NCBI GenBank assembly: GCA_946555465.1
Contig: CAMNST010000014.1
Coordinates: 1 to 64,000, forward strand
DNA length: 64,000 nt
DNA from: an uncultured Clostridia bacterium
GTDB taxonomy: Bacteria > Bacillota > Clostridia > Oscillospirales > Acutalibacteraceae
Reading direction: 5' to 3'
Part shown: positions 14,826-24,033 of the stretch, piece by piece
How positions within the stretch are numbered: position 1 is the stretch's first letter
Layout: each line of letters begins with the position of its first letter
Program-made: the position numbers and the translations under genes
Notes under the pieces: generated by a model
What the model was told of the DNA's origin: nothing
Databases searched by the model: none
What the model saw: only the letters and a program-made list of their open reading frames with translations

Positions 14826-14935
14826 TTTTTCGCTGTGTGTTGTTTCAGAGGGGAGCAACTTATTAAAGCGAAAATTACTGTGAGATGGCTGATTTAAAGT
14901 TTTTAACGGAGGGAAAAGTGCCCTCCGTTTTTAGT
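14826..14935 (+). ncRNA. candidate structured RNA or 3' UTR ending in a terminator
   Basis: An outer helix TTTTCGCT / AGCGAAAA (14827-14834 with 14867-14874) encloses an inner helix GTTGTTTC / GGAGCAAC (14839-14846 with 14852-14859, two G-U pairs) with loop AGAGG. Then comes a strong terminator, ACGGAGGG / CCCTCCGT (14906-14928), and a T-run. It matches no riboswitch class I know. It may be the flavodoxin mRNA tail or a separate small RNA. Confidence 0.45.
14906..14935 (+). terminator. terminator before ruvC
   Basis: An 8-base GC-rich stem ACGGAGGG / CCCTCCGT with loop AAAAGTG, followed by TTTTT. Confidence 0.9.
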
Positions 14936-14975
14936 TTTTTAATATATCCTTAATATATAATTTATATATTATATA

Positions 14976-15004
14976 TTGCATAAAATAGTTTGGTGTGGTA
15001 TAAT
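14976..15004 (+). promoter_or_regulatory. promoter of the ruvCAB-glmM block
   Basis: TTGCAT (14976-14981), a 17-base spacer and TATAAT (14999-15004), 28 bases before the ruvC ATG. It probably drives much of the following one-way block. Confidence 0.75.
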
Positions 15005-15032
15005 CTGTTAAATGTAAAATGGAGAAGTGTGT

Positions 15033-15524
15033 ATGATTATTCTTGGCATAGATCCCGGTTATGCAATCGTCGGCTGGGGAGTTCTTGAATACAAAGCAAA
15101 TAAGTTTCGGGTGCTGGGTTACGGTGCAATAACCACAGAGGCACACACCCCTTTTCCGCTGCGTCTTCAAACCATATATAACGATATGGGATATATTTTT
15201 GAAAAATATAAACCTCAGGTTATGAGTATGGAAAAACTTTTTTATAACAATAATGCCAAAACAGTAATTGATGTTGCGCAGGCAAGGGGTGTTATAACGC
15301 TTGCCGCACAGAATTACGGTGTTGATATTTTTGAATATACACCGCTTCAGGTTAAACAGTCGGTTGTCGGCTACGGAAGAGCCGAAAAAAAACAGGTGCA
15401 GGAAATGACAAGAATTATGCTTAATCTTGAAAAAATACCAAAGCCCGATGATACTGCCGATGCACTTGCAATGGCAATCTGTCATGGTCACTGCAGCGGC
15501 TCGCTGATGACATCTTTCAGATGA
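15033..15524 (+). CDS. ruvC: Holliday junction resolvase RuvC
   Basis: 163 residues. ATG 15033 is chosen over the GTG six bases upstream because it sits eight bases after GGAG. The acidic catalytic residues of the RNase H-like fold are visible: Asp7 in ILGIDPG, Glu in SMEKLFYNNN, and the pair in PDDTADALAMAICH. It cuts four-way DNA junctions symmetrically and works with the RuvAB motor. RuvA and ruvB follow in the same direction. This ruvCAB order is common in Firmicutes that use RuvC; Bacillus relatives use RecU instead. Confidence 0.97.
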   Translation: MIILGIDPGYAIVGWGVLEYKANKFRVLGYGAITTEAHTPFPLRLQTIYNDMGYIFEKYKPQVMSMEKLFYNNNAKTVIDVAQARGVITLAAQNYGVDIFEYTPLQVKQSVVGYGRAEKKQVQEMTRIMLNLEKIPKPDDTADALAMAICHGHCSGSLMTSFR

Positions 15525-15548
15525 TATTTCCTAAACAGAGGTGGATTT

Positions 15549-16154
15549 ATGCTTTATAATTTAAATGGAATTTTAACGGTAAGCGATGTTAATTATGTTG
15601 TGGTTGAATGCGGCGGAGTCGGATTTAAATGCTTTACCTCTCTGAATACGGTGAAAAGTCTCGGCAAGGTCGGTGATAAGGTTAATATATTTACTTATCT
15701 TGCCGTTCGCGAAGATGCAATGGATTTATACGGCTTTGCCGATAATGCTGAACTTGATGCGTTCAAACTGCTTATCAGTGTTTCTGGTATTGGTCCTAAA
15801 GCAGCGATTGCAATTCTTTCGCAACTCAGTCCGGACAGACTGGCGCTTTGCATTGCATCCGGTGATGCAAAATCAATTACCAAAGCACAGGGCGTCGGCA
15901 AAAAAACAGCAGAAAGAGTTGTGCTTGAACTGAAAGATAAAATGGTTAATATTTCATCCGGTGATGTTTCTTCGGCTGTCAGCAGTGCTGCATCCGCCGG
16001 CGAAAATTCAAATTCAGCAGAGGCTGTTGAAGCACTCGTGGCACTTGGATATTCTCAATCCGATGCCGCAGTTGTTGTAGGTGCAATGGATAAATCGCTT
16101 TCTGTTGACGAAATGATAAGACAGGGACTTAAGCAACTTGCAAAAAAATTGTAA
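15549..16154 (+). CDS. ruvA: Holliday junction branch-migration protein RuvA
   Basis: 201 residues, normal length. The N-terminal OB-fold domain (MLYNLNGILTVSDVNYVVVECGGVGF) is followed by paired helix-hairpin-helix motifs (ISVSGIGPKAAIAILS and ITKAQGVGKKTAERVVLEL), a Ser/Ala-rich flexible linker near 140-156 and the C-terminal three-helix RuvB-binding domain (AVEALVALGYSQSDA). A tetramer binds the open four-way junction and loads RuvB. The ribosome site is AGAGGTGG. It lies 24 bases after ruvC. Confidence 0.97.
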   Translation: MLYNLNGILTVSDVNYVVVECGGVGFKCFTSLNTVKSLGKVGDKVNIFTYLAVREDAMDLYGFADNAELDAFKLLISVSGIGPKAAIAILSQLSPDRLALCIASGDAKSITKAQGVGKKTAERVVLELKDKMVNISSGDVSSAVSSAASAGENSNSAEAVEALVALGYSQSDAAVVVGAMDKSLSVDEMIRQGLKQLAKKL

Positions 16155-16185
16155 TATTACTCATGATTTTATTTAGGAGAAAATT

Positions 16186-17220
16186 ATGCAGGAAACGGAA
16201 ATGGATTTTGAAAACAGAATAATTACTTCTGATTTCACCCCTGAAGATAGCGATATAGAAAATTCGCTGAGACCCAAAACGCTTGACGATTATATCGGTC
16301 AGGAAAAAATTAAGGAAAACCTGAAAATATATATTGAGGCCGCTAAAGGAAGAGGGGAGGCCCTCGATCACGTTTTGCTTTACGGTCCTCCCGGACTCGG
16401 AAAAACGACTCTTGCAGGCATTATTGCCAATGAGATGGGTGTTAATATCAGAATAACAAGCGGTCCTGCTATTGAAAAACAGGGCGATCTTGCTGCCCTT
16501 TTAACAAATCTTCAGGAAGGTGATGTGCTTTTCATTGATGAGATTCACCGCCTTAACCGCCAGGTTGAAGAAGTTCTTTATCCGGCTATGGAAGATGGTG
16601 CACTTGATATAATTATCGGTAAAGGTCCTTCGGCAAGATCAATAAGACTTGATCTTCCGCATTTTACCCTTATCGGTGCAACCACACGTGCAGGTCAGTT
16701 GTCTGCACCGCTGCGTGACAGATTCGGCGTGATTTTCAGACTTGAAATGTACAGCAATGATCAACTTGCCACAATAGTCAAAAGAAGTGCAGGAATTTTG
16801 GATGTAGCAGTTGATGATAAGGGAGCGTGCGAAATAGCCTCGCGTTCAAGAGGAACGCCGCGTATCGCTAACAGACTTCTTAAAAGAGGGCGTGATTTTG
16901 CTCAGGTTAAATATGACGGAGTAATCAGTAAAGAGGCAGCGGTCGATGCCCTCGGAAGAATGGAAATAGACGAACTCGGCCTTGATAATATTGATCGTAT
17001 TCTTTTAACAACAATGATAAAAAATTATAACGGCGGTCCTGTAGGTCTTGAAACCATAGCGGCAGCAATCGGTGAAGAGGCTGTTACGATAGAGGATGTT
17101 TATGAACCGTATCTTATGCAGATTGGTTTTCTTTCAAGAACACCGAGAGGAAGATGCGTTACACCGCTTGCTTATAAGCATCTCGGATTTGAGCAGGATA
17201 GTCAGCAATCTTTAATATAA
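16186..17220 (+). CDS. ruvB: Holliday junction ATPase RuvB
   Basis: 344 residues. An AAA+ module with Walker [10 protein letters not shown], Walker B FIDEIHRL, sensor 1 in IGATTRAG and the arginine finger region PLRDRFG, ending in the winged-helix domain that binds DNA ([22 protein letters not shown]). The hexamer drives branch migration with RuvA. AGGAG precedes the ATG. It lies 31 bases after ruvA, and glmM follows after 36 bases with no terminator between them. Confidence 0.98.
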   Translation: MQETEMDFENRIITSDFTPEDSDIENSLRPKTLDDYIGQEKIKENLKIYIEAAKGRGEALDHVLLYGPPGLGKTTLAGIIANEMGVNIRITSGPAIEKQGDLAALLTNLQEGDVLFIDEIHRLNRQVEEVLYPAMEDGALDIIIGKGPSARSIRLDLPHFTLIGATTRAGQLSAPLRDRFGVIFRLEMYSNDQLATIVKRSAGILDVAVDDKGACEIASRSRGTPRIANRLLKRGRDFAQVKYDGVISKEAAVDALGRMEIDELGLDNIDRILLTTMIKNYNGGPVGLETIAAAIGEEAVTIEDVYEPYLMQIGFLSRTPRGRCVTPLAYKHLGFEQDSQQSLI

Positions 17221-17256
17221 TTAATATCAAATTACAGTAAAGAGAGGATTTTGATT

Positions 17257-18609
17257 ATGGGTAGATTATTCGGAACAGATGGTGTAAGAGGAATAGCAAA
17301 TAAAGATTTAACAGTTGAACTTGCCCTTCAGATCGGCAGAGCAGCAGCAATGGTGCTTATTAAAGAAAGCAAGTCATCTAAGCCGACGGTTCTTATCGGT
17401 AAGGACACAAGAGCATCAGGAGATATGTTGGAGGCTGCTTTAACAGCGGGCTTGACTTCGGTAGGATGCAATGTTCTTTCTGTAGGTATTGTTCCCACTC
17501 CCGCAGTTGCTCATCTTGTCTGTCAGTATGGATGTGAGGCGGGAATTATGATTTCTGCATCTCATAATCCCTGTGAGTATAACGGAATAAAGATTTTTCA
17601 GAAAACCGGTTATAAACTTGATGATGCAATAGAAGAAGAGATTGAGGCTATTGTTTTGGATGGTGCTGAAGAAATTCCGGTTATGCTGGGAGGAGATGTC
17701 GGCAACAGACTTTACTGCAAAACTGCAGTTAAGGATTATGTTAATCATGTTGTTTCAACGGCAAATGTCCGTTTTGACGGTATGTCGATTGCACTTGACT
17801 GCGCAAACGGAAGTGCATCTGTTTGTGCTAAGGATATTTTTACCGCACTCGGTGCAAAATGCCTTATGCTTTCAGATACTCCTGACGGCACAAATATCAA
17901 CAGAAACTGCGGTTCAACTCATCCTGAAGAACTGATGGATTTTGTTAAAAATGCTTCACTTGATTTAGGTCTTGCTTTCGACGGTGATGCCGACAGAATG
18001 CTTGCTGTTGATGAAAACGGTGAACTTGTTGACGGAGACAAGGTTATTGCAATCTGCTCAAAACGCATGAAAGATGAGGGCAAACTGAAAAAGAATACTG
18101 CTGTTGTTACCGTTATGAGCAATATGGGCTTTTTCAAATTCTGCAAAGAGAACGATATTGAATGCGCAAAAACCGCTGTCGGAGACAGATATGTTCTTGA
18201 AAGAATGTTAAAGGATGGCTATAATATCGGCGGAGAGCAGAGCGGACACGTTATTTTTCTTGACTATGCAACAACAGGAGATGGTGAACTTTCAGGTGTT
18301 CAGTTGGTTGAAACTGTTGTTAAGTCAGGCAAAAAACTTTCTGAACTTGCTGAAATAATGAGAGTTTATCCTCAGGTGCTTATCAATGTTACTGTTACTC
18401 CCGAAGGCAAGCAAAAATACAATAATGACGAATATATTATTTCTGCTGTGCAGCAGGCTGAAATGGAACTTTCAGGCGAAGGCAGGGTTTTGGTTCGTGT
18501 CAGCGGAACAGAACCGCTTGTCCGCGTAATGCTCGAGGGCAGTGATATTGAGCAGATAACAAAACTCGGCAACAGCATCGCAGATGTAGTTCGTGAACGT
18601 CTGTCATAA
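17257..18609 (+). CDS. glmM: phosphoglucosamine mutase
   Basis: 450 residues from ATG 17257; a TTG two codons earlier is less well placed relative to AGAGAGG. It converts glucosamine-6-phosphate to glucosamine-1-phosphate on the way to UDP-GlcNAc for the cell wall. The phosphoserine loop is ISASHNP with Ser102, the metal loop is DGDADR, the sugar loop is GGEQSGH, and the C-terminal phosphate site is RVSGTEPLVRV. All four domains are present. It is downstream of ruvB in the same block, which also carries other envelope and housekeeping genes. Confidence 0.98.
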   Translation: MGRLFGTDGVRGIANKDLTVELALQIGRAAAMVLIKESKSSKPTVLIGKDTRASGDMLEAALTAGLTSVGCNVLSVGIVPTPAVAHLVCQYGCEAGIMISASHNPCEYNGIKIFQKTGYKLDDAIEEEIEAIVLDGAEEIPVMLGGDVGNRLYCKTAVKDYVNHVVSTANVRFDGMSIALDCANGSASVCAKDIFTALGAKCLMLSDTPDGTNINRNCGSTHPEELMDFVKNASLDLGLAFDGDADRMLAVDENGELVDGDKVIAICSKRMKDEGKLKKNTAVVTVMSNMGFFKFCKENDIECAKTAVGDRYVLERMLKDGYNIGGEQSGHVIFLDYATTGDGELSGVQLVETVVKSGKKLSELAEIMRVYPQVLINVTVTPEGKQKYNNDEYIISAVQQAEMELSGEGRVLVRVSGTEPLVRVMLEGSDIEQITKLGNSIADVVRERLS

Positions 18610-18640
18610 TAAAAAATGATTACAAGGATTATAAAATAAA

Positions 18641-19513
18641 ATGAGATATACAACTGATTGGGAGGATTATGAATTAATCGATTGTTCCTGCGGCGAAAAA
18701 CTGGAGCGCTGGAGAAGAGAAATTTTAATCCGTCCTGACCCCCAGGTTATCTGGAAAAGTGAAAAAGAACACAGATTGTGGTATCAGCCCTGTGCACGCT
18801 ATGTCCGTTCCAGAACAGGCGGCGGAAAATGGCAGGTTTATAAGCGTATTCCGGATGCCTGGCAGATTAAATATAAAGATTTGACTTTTAATATAAAAAC
18901 CATGGGCTTTAAGCATACGGGAATTTTTCCGGAACAGGCTGTTAACTGGGATTATACAAGAAAACTTATTCGTGAAAGCGGAAGAGATGATGTTAAAGTT
19001 CTCAATCTTTTCGCCTATACAGGCGGTGCAACTGTTGCGTGCCTCAAGGAAGGGGCAAGCGTTGTTCATGTTGATGCATCAAAAGGTATGGTTCAGTGGG
19101 CAAAGGAGAATGCTGCTGCCAGCGGTGTTAAAGACGGAGATGTCCGCTGGATTATTGATGACTGTATAAAATTTGTTCAGCGTGAAATCAGACGCGGAAA
19201 TAAATATGATATCATTATCCTTGACCCGCCGAGTTACGGCAGAGGTCCCAAAGGTGAAATATGGCACCTTGAAGACAGTATTTATGATTTTGTAAAACTT
19301 GTTTCTCAGGTTCTTTCTGATGAGCCGATAATGGTTTTGCTTAATTCATATACAACAGGGCTTTCAGCCTCTGTTATGAAATATATTCTTGATGATGTAA
19401 TTACTTCGGAAAAAGGCGGCAGGGTAGATGCTGATGAAATCGGACTTCCTGTTTCATCAAAAAATCAGGTGCTGCCATGCGGTTCTTCCGCTATATGGAC
19501 TAAAAATATTTAA
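18641..19513 (+). CDS. SAM-dependent methyltransferase, RlmI/RlmK-like
   Basis: 290 residues. The Rossmann methyltransferase core has the SAM loop NLFAYTGGATVACLKEGA (about 124-141), an acidic residue after the next strand (VHVDASKGMV), and the catalytic motif LDPPSYGRG (about 194-202). The last of these is like the N/DPPY motif of rRNA methyltransferases of the RlmI/RlmK group, so it probably methylates an rRNA base. The N-terminal third is rich in Trp and lacks a PUA domain, unlike RlmI. The next gene (ecfA1) begins 12 bases later. The exact target base is not predictable. Confidence 0.85.
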   Translation: MRYTTDWEDYELIDCSCGEKLERWRREILIRPDPQVIWKSEKEHRLWYQPCARYVRSRTGGGKWQVYKRIPDAWQIKYKDLTFNIKTMGFKHTGIFPEQAVNWDYTRKLIRESGRDDVKVLNLFAYTGGATVACLKEGASVVHVDASKGMVQWAKENAAASGVKDGDVRWIIDDCIKFVQREIRRGNKYDIIILDPPSYGRGPKGEIWHLEDSIYDFVKLVSQVLSDEPIMVLLNSYTTGLSASVMKYILDDVITSEKGGRVDADEIGLPVSSKNQVLPCGSSAIWTKNI

Positions 19514-19525
19514 GGAAAATTTTCA

Positions 19526-20422
19526 ATGAACATAATTGAATTTAAGAATGTTGATTTTTCTTATACCATTGATGAGGATACAGGTGAAAATCCTGATCTT
19601 CCCGACAGGGTTAACGGCGACAGCGTAAATACGCAGGAAAGAAAAATCACTGTAATCAAAAACTTAAATTTGAATATAGAAAAAGGTTCTTTTGTGGCAA
19701 TTCTCGGTCATAACGGCTCAGGTAAATCGACTATTGCCAAACTGACTAACGGTATTCTTTTTGCCGATAAAGGCGAGGTTGTTATTGATGGTCAGTCAGT
19801 GAAAGATGATGATACCATTTTTGATATAAGAAAAAAAGTGGGTATGGTATTCCAGAATCCCGACAATCAGATTGTTTCTTCAATCGTTGAAGAAGACGTT
19901 GCCTTTGGTGTTGAAAACCTCGGTATTCCTTCCGACGAATGCCGCAGAAGAGTTGACGAGGCGCTTAAAACAGTCGGTATGTATGACTATCGTCTAAAAT
20001 CGCCAAGCAAACTTTCGGGCGGTCAGAAACAACGTGTCGCCGTTGCAGGTATTCTTGCAATGAAACCTCAGTGTATTGTTCTTGATGAACCTACTGCTAT
20101 GCTTGACCCCAGCGGCAGAAAAGAAGTTATTGAAACTGTAAAAAAACTCAACAAGCAGGAAGGTATTACCATTGTTCTGATTACCCATTATATGGATGAA
20201 GCCGTTCAGGCCGACCGTGTTGTTATTGTTGATGACGGTGTTATTGAAATGGATGATACACCTGAAAATGTTTTTTTGCAGGTTGACAGAATAAAAAAAC
20301 TCGGTCTTGATGTTCCGCAGTCAACCGAACTTATATACAGAATGGGATTTAAAGCGGATAAAACCGTTCTTAATGCGGATGATTGTGTTGATTTTATAAA
20401 AAGAAAGTTGGAGGCAAGGTAA
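19526..20422 (+). CDS. ecfA1: ECF transporter ATPase EcfA1
   Basis: 298 residues. A full ABC ATPase: Walker A GHNGSGKST, Q-loop in VFQNPDNQ, signature LSGGQKQR, Walker B CIVLDEPT and H-loop ITHYMDEA. With EcfA2 and EcfT it forms the shared energising module for vitamin and metal S components, which are encoded elsewhere. A stretch of about 25 residues with many Asp/Asn between the first two strands (near 13-38, GENPDLPDRVNGDSVN) is longer than in typical EcfA1. It directly abuts ecfA2: the next ATG follows the stop without a gap. Confidence 0.95.
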   Translation: MNIIEFKNVDFSYTIDEDTGENPDLPDRVNGDSVNTQERKITVIKNLNLNIEKGSFVAILGHNGSGKSTIAKLTNGILFADKGEVVIDGQSVKDDDTIFDIRKKVGMVFQNPDNQIVSSIVEEDVAFGVENLGIPSDECRRRVDEALKTVGMYDYRLKSPSKLSGGQKQRVAVAGILAMKPQCIVLDEPTAMLDPSGRKEVIETVKKLNKQEGITIVLITHYMDEAVQADRVVIVDDGVIEMDDTPENVFLQVDRIKKLGLDVPQSTELIYRMGFKADKTVLNADDCVDFIKRKLEAR

Positions 20423-21295
20423 ATGGCGTTTCTCGTCTGTGAAAATTTAAAATATCTTTACAGCGTCGGCACGCCTTTTGAAACAGCCGCTATTGACGAT
20501 ATCAGTTTCAGTGTTGAAAAAGGTGATCTTATCGGTGTTATCGGTCATACAGGATCGGGCAAATCAACCCTTATTCAACACTTAAACGGTCTTTTACAGC
20601 CTCATAAAGGCAAAGTTTTTGTTGACGGAAAAGATATCTGGGCAAAAGGAAATAAAAAGAATATCAGACAGGTACGCTTTGCTGTCGGTCTGTGTTTTCA
20701 GTATCCTGAATATCAGATTTTTGAGGAAACTGTATATAAAGAAATTGCATTCGGGCCGAAACAGATGGGTCTTGATAAAAATGAAATAGATAAACGTGTC
20801 AGAAACAGTATTGCTTATGTGGGTGTTTCCGAAGATATACTAAAAAAATCACCTTTCGATTTATCGGGCGGTCAGAAACGCAGGGTTGCAATCGCTTCGA
20901 TTATTGCAATGCAGCCGCAGGTTCTTATTCTTGATGAACCGTGTGCAGGTCTTGACCCGAAAGGCAGAGATATAATTTTGAAACTGATACAGAATTATCA
21001 GCAGTCTATGGGCAATACGGTTATTCTTGTATCTCATTCTATGGAGGATGTTGCCAAAATCTGCCGTAAAGTTCTTGTTATGAATAAGGGCAGACTTGCC
21101 ATGTTCGGAAGTGTGGAAGATGTGTATTCACGCGGTGAAGAACTTAAAAGCATGGGTCTTAATGTTCCCGAGATAACCGATATTTTCCTGAAACTTAAGG
21201 CACAGGGTATTGACTGCAAAACAAATATTTTTACGGTTGAGCAGGGTGTAAGCGAACTACACCGTATAATGGGAGGTACTCTTGATGATATCTGA
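20423..21295 (+). CDS. ecfA2: ECF transporter ATPase EcfA2
   Basis: 290 residues with Walker A GHTGSGKST, Q-loop in CFQYPEYQ, signature LSGGQKRR, Walker B LILDEPCAG and H-loop VSHSMEDV. The FQYPEYQ form and the C-terminal domain fit the A2 partner. It pairs with EcfA1 as the ATPase heterodimer. Its ATG directly follows the ecfA1 stop, with the ribosome site (GGAGG) inside the end of ecfA1. Its own end overlaps ecfT by 11 bases, which suggests coupled translation of the complex. Confidence 0.95.
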   Translation: MAFLVCENLKYLYSVGTPFETAAIDDISFSVEKGDLIGVIGHTGSGKSTLIQHLNGLLQPHKGKVFVDGKDIWAKGNKKNIRQVRFAVGLCFQYPEYQIFEETVYKEIAFGPKQMGLDKNEIDKRVRNSIAYVGVSEDILKKSPFDLSGGQKRRVAIASIIAMQPQVLILDEPCAGLDPKGRDIILKLIQNYQQSMGNTVILVSHSMEDVAKICRKVLVMNKGRLAMFGSVEDVYSRGEELKSMGLNVPEITDIFLKLKAQGIDCKTNIFTVEQGVSELHRIMGGTLDDI

Positions 21296-22103
21296 TATTA
21301 CAATCGGGCAGTATTTCCCGGGCAATTCCTTGCTTTATAAGATGGATGCAAGAATGAAAATTGTTCTTACAATGCTTCTTCTTGTTTCAATATTTATATG
21401 TAAAAACTTTTTTTCTCTCGGTGCGGTGGTTCTGCTTACCGTTATTATTGTTGCAATATCAAAAGTGCCTGTAAAAACAGTTCTTAAAAGTATAAAACCT
21501 CTTGCGGTTATTATCATATTTACTTCTGTTTTAAATCTGTTTTACGGCGAAGGAGAAGCACTCCTTCAACTTGGCAGATTAAAGATAACTTACAGCGGAA
21601 TTGAAACGGCAATTTTTATGGCGGTGCGTATAATTGCACTTGTGGTTCTGAGTTCAATACTGACTTATACCACTTCGCCGACAGAACTGACCGATGCCCT
21701 GGAAAGGCTTCTTAAACCGCTGAAAGTTTTAAAAATAGATGTTCACGCAATATCAATGACAATGACAATCGCACTCAGGTTTATTCCTACGCTTATTGAA
21801 GAAATTCAAAAGATAACAGCGGCTCAGAAATCACGCGGTGCACAGATGGATTCAGGTAATATTATAAGCAGGGTTAAGGCCCTTATTCCTGTTATTATCC
21901 CTTTGTTTGTTTCTTCTTTCAGACGTGCGGGTGAACTTGCCTATGCTATGGAATGCAGGTGCTATCGCGGCGGACAGGGCAGAACCAAAATGAAAACAGT
22001 AAAAATGGAGACACGGGATTATATTGCTTTTGTTATCGTTATCCTTTTTATTGTTTCACTTGTTCTTATGAATCATTTTTTTAACGATATCAGAATTATA
22101 TGA
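21285..22103 (+). CDS. ecfT: ECF transporter membrane subunit EcfT
   Basis: 272 residues from ATG 21285, eight bases after GGGAGG; a TTG one codon earlier is possible. There are five to six hydrophobic segments. The two EcfT coupling-helix signatures are visible as AQKSRGAQMD (near 180) and AMECRCYRGG (near 222), where an Ala-Arg-Gly-type motif docks to the ATPases. The opening YFPGNSLLYKMDARMK is the family standard. It completes the energising module; no S component is adjacent, so this is a group II (shared) ECF module. It overlaps truA by four bases (ATGA). Confidence 0.95.
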   Translation: MISDITIGQYFPGNSLLYKMDARMKIVLTMLLLVSIFICKNFFSLGAVVLLTVIIVAISKVPVKTVLKSIKPLAVIIIFTSVLNLFYGEGEALLQLGRLKITYSGIETAIFMAVRIIALVVLSSILTYTTSPTELTDALERLLKPLKVLKIDVHAISMTMTIALRFIPTLIEEIQKITAAQKSRGAQMDSGNIISRVKALIPVIIPLFVSSFRRAGELAYAMECRCYRGGQGRTKMKTVKMETRDYIAFVIVILFIVSLVLMNHFFNDIRII

Positions 22104-22834
22104 GAAATTTACTTATAACAATTCAATATGATGGTTCCCGTTACCATGGCTGGCAGGTCCAGAAAAATGCCCTTACGGTTCAGGAAGTTTTTCAGAATGC
22201 AGTTGAAAAGGTATTCGGCAAAAGGCTTGATGTAATCGGCTGCAGCAGAACGGATTCAGGTGTGCATGCAAATATGTACTGTTTAACGCTTAAAACAGAT
22301 ATGAATATTTCTGATGAAGGTGTTGTAATGGCACTTAATACGCATCTGCCAAAAGATATTGCTGCTGTTTTTTGCACCGAGGCCGATGCTGATTTTCACC
22401 CGCGGTATTCCTGCAAGTCAAAAGAGTATGTCTATAAATTATATAACGGAAAAGTAAGAAATCCTTTTTATGCCGATTACGCTTATTATTACAGATATCC
22501 TGTCGATGCCGATTATCTTAATAAGGAATGCAAAGCATTTATCGGAACATATGACTTCTGCGGATTTTGTTCTGCTCACAGTGATGTTGAAGATACTGTG
22601 CGTACGGTTAAAAATTTTGAAGTCAGCCGTGACGGTGATATGGTGTATTTTAAAGTTGAGGCAGACGGTTTTCTTTATAATATGGTTCGTATTATGGTGG
22701 GAACGCTTCTGTTTGTTGCAGAAGGTAAAATTAAAAGCGGCGAACTTATAAATGTTATCAAATCAAAGGATCGTAAAAGTGCGGGTAAAACTGCACCTGC
22801 GAACGGACTTTATCTTAACCAAATCAATTATTAG
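22100..22834 (+). CDS. truA: tRNA pseudouridine(38-40) synthase TruA
   Basis: 244 residues. It isomerises uridines 38-40 in the anticodon arm of many tRNAs. The catalytic Asp is in GCSRTDSGVHA (near 52), and FHPRYSCKSKEYVYKL and the C-terminal FLYNMVRIMVGTLL are family motifs. The ecfA1A2T-truA order is widespread in Firmicutes. Translation is likely coupled to ecfT by the ATGA overlap. Confidence 0.97.
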   Translation: MRNLLITIQYDGSRYHGWQVQKNALTVQEVFQNAVEKVFGKRLDVIGCSRTDSGVHANMYCLTLKTDMNISDEGVVMALNTHLPKDIAAVFCTEADADFHPRYSCKSKEYVYKLYNGKVRNPFYADYAYYYRYPVDADYLNKECKAFIGTYDFCGFCSAHSDVEDTVRTVKNFEVSRDGDMVYFKVEADGFLYNMVRIMVGTLLFVAEGKIKSGELINVIKSKDRKSAGKTAPANGLYLNQINY

Positions 22835-22845
22835 GCGGTGATTCT

Positions 22846-24033
22846 ATGGCAGGCAATCAGCGTGAAATTGCACGAAGTGAAAAAAGACTGAAAAAAGATA
22901 AAAGAAATAAAAAAATTGTATGGATTATAATAGCAGTCATCATTGTGATTCTTGTTATTATGAAAGTCTGCGAAATTAATATTAATTCTGTTAAAGACCA
23001 TTTTACGGACGAAAATGGTAATTTCACCCTTACCGAGGGTGTGGTTGAAGATCATTATCCCTATACGATTGATGCCTCACGTGATGTATTTATGTCAAAC
23101 ATAAATAACAGAATAGGTGTTTTAACACCAAACAGTTTTACTGTTATCGACAGCAGTGACGCCCAAACAGAATATGTTTTTGAACACGGCTATTCAAATC
23201 CGCTTATGAAAAGTTCGGGCGTTTATTCACTTGTTTATGACCAGGGCGGAAACACCTACAGACTTGATACAACAAGTGATGCAGTCTATGAGCGTGAAGT
23301 TTCAAATTCTATTCTTTGTGCTGATGTTTCAAAAAACGGAACAGCAGCCATTGCAACAACTTCAAATGAAACAGTATGTGATGTTTATGCTTATAACAAA
23401 TCGCTTAAGGAACTTTTAAAAGTAAGCATTTCTTATGGATATGCAGTTGATATAGCCGTTTCGGATAACGGCAAAAAGGTGTCTGTTGTCTGTATCAACA
23501 GTGAAAATGCCAATCTTAAAACGATTGTTTATTCCTATGAGATAGGGTATACGGAACCTGCCGCTGTTGAACTTCCTCAGGGGCTTATTACAGATATCAG
23601 ATACAGCGGAAACAATCTGCTTGTTGTTGGCGACAGTTATGCCGGTGTTATCAGGAAAAATAACACTTATGAACCGATATTTGAGCAGGGTACGATTAAA
23701 ACAACTTCGCTTTGTTATACTCCATCGGGAGAACTTATTCTTGTTTATAATAAATTCAGCAATTCCACGGAAAATGTGATTTCATATATAAAACCAAATG
23801 GCAAAATAAAAAATGAAATAACCGTTTCAGGCAATATAAAATCTGTTTCGGCATCTTCAAATCTTGTAAGTATTTTAACGAATAATCAGATAATCAGTTA
23901 CAGTCTGAGCAAAGGTGAAGAAAAAAACAAAATGCAGACAGATGATTCATCAAAATCAATTTGTCAGATGGGTAATCAGGTCTTTGTTCACCGACAATCT
24001 TTAATTGACAGGGGGGCGGATCAGACCGAATGA
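22846..24033 (+). CDS. DUF5711 single-pass membrane protein
   Basis: 395 residues with a basic N-terminus (ARSEKRLKKDKRNKK), one membrane segment (about 26-43) and a long outside domain made of repeating short beta strands with patterns such as Gly-x-Tyr-Ser-Leu-Val-Tyr and Asn-Gly-Lys-Lys-Val-Ser-Val-Val, suggesting a beta-propeller. This is the pattern of the clostridial family I know as DUF5711; its function is unknown. It lies 11 bases after truA and overlaps the CvpA-like gene by four bases (ATGA), so the two are likely translated together and may act together in the envelope. Confidence 0.7.
   Translation: MAGNQREIARSEKRLKKDKRNKKIVWIIIAVIIVILVIMKVCEININSVKDHFTDENGNFTLTEGVVEDHYPYTIDASRDVFMSNINNRIGVLTPNSFTVIDSSDAQTEYVFEHGYSNPLMKSSGVYSLVYDQGGNTYRLDTTSDAVYEREVSNSILCADVSKNGTAAIATTSNETVCDVYAYNKSLKELLKVSISYGYAVDIAVSDNGKKVSVVCINSENANLKTIVYSYEIGYTEPAAVELPQGLITDIRYSGNNLLVVGDSYAGVIRKNNTYEPIFEQGTIKTTSLCYTPSGELILVYNKFSNSTENVISYIKPNGKIKNEITVSGNIKSVSASSNLVSILTNNQIISYSLSKGEEKNKMQTDDSSKSICQMGNQVFVHRQSLIDRGADQTE

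Noticed and set aside
15027-15032. GTG start for ruvC
   Set aside because: It is only two bases from the ribosome site; ATG 15033 is correctly spaced and gives the usual MIILGIDPG start.
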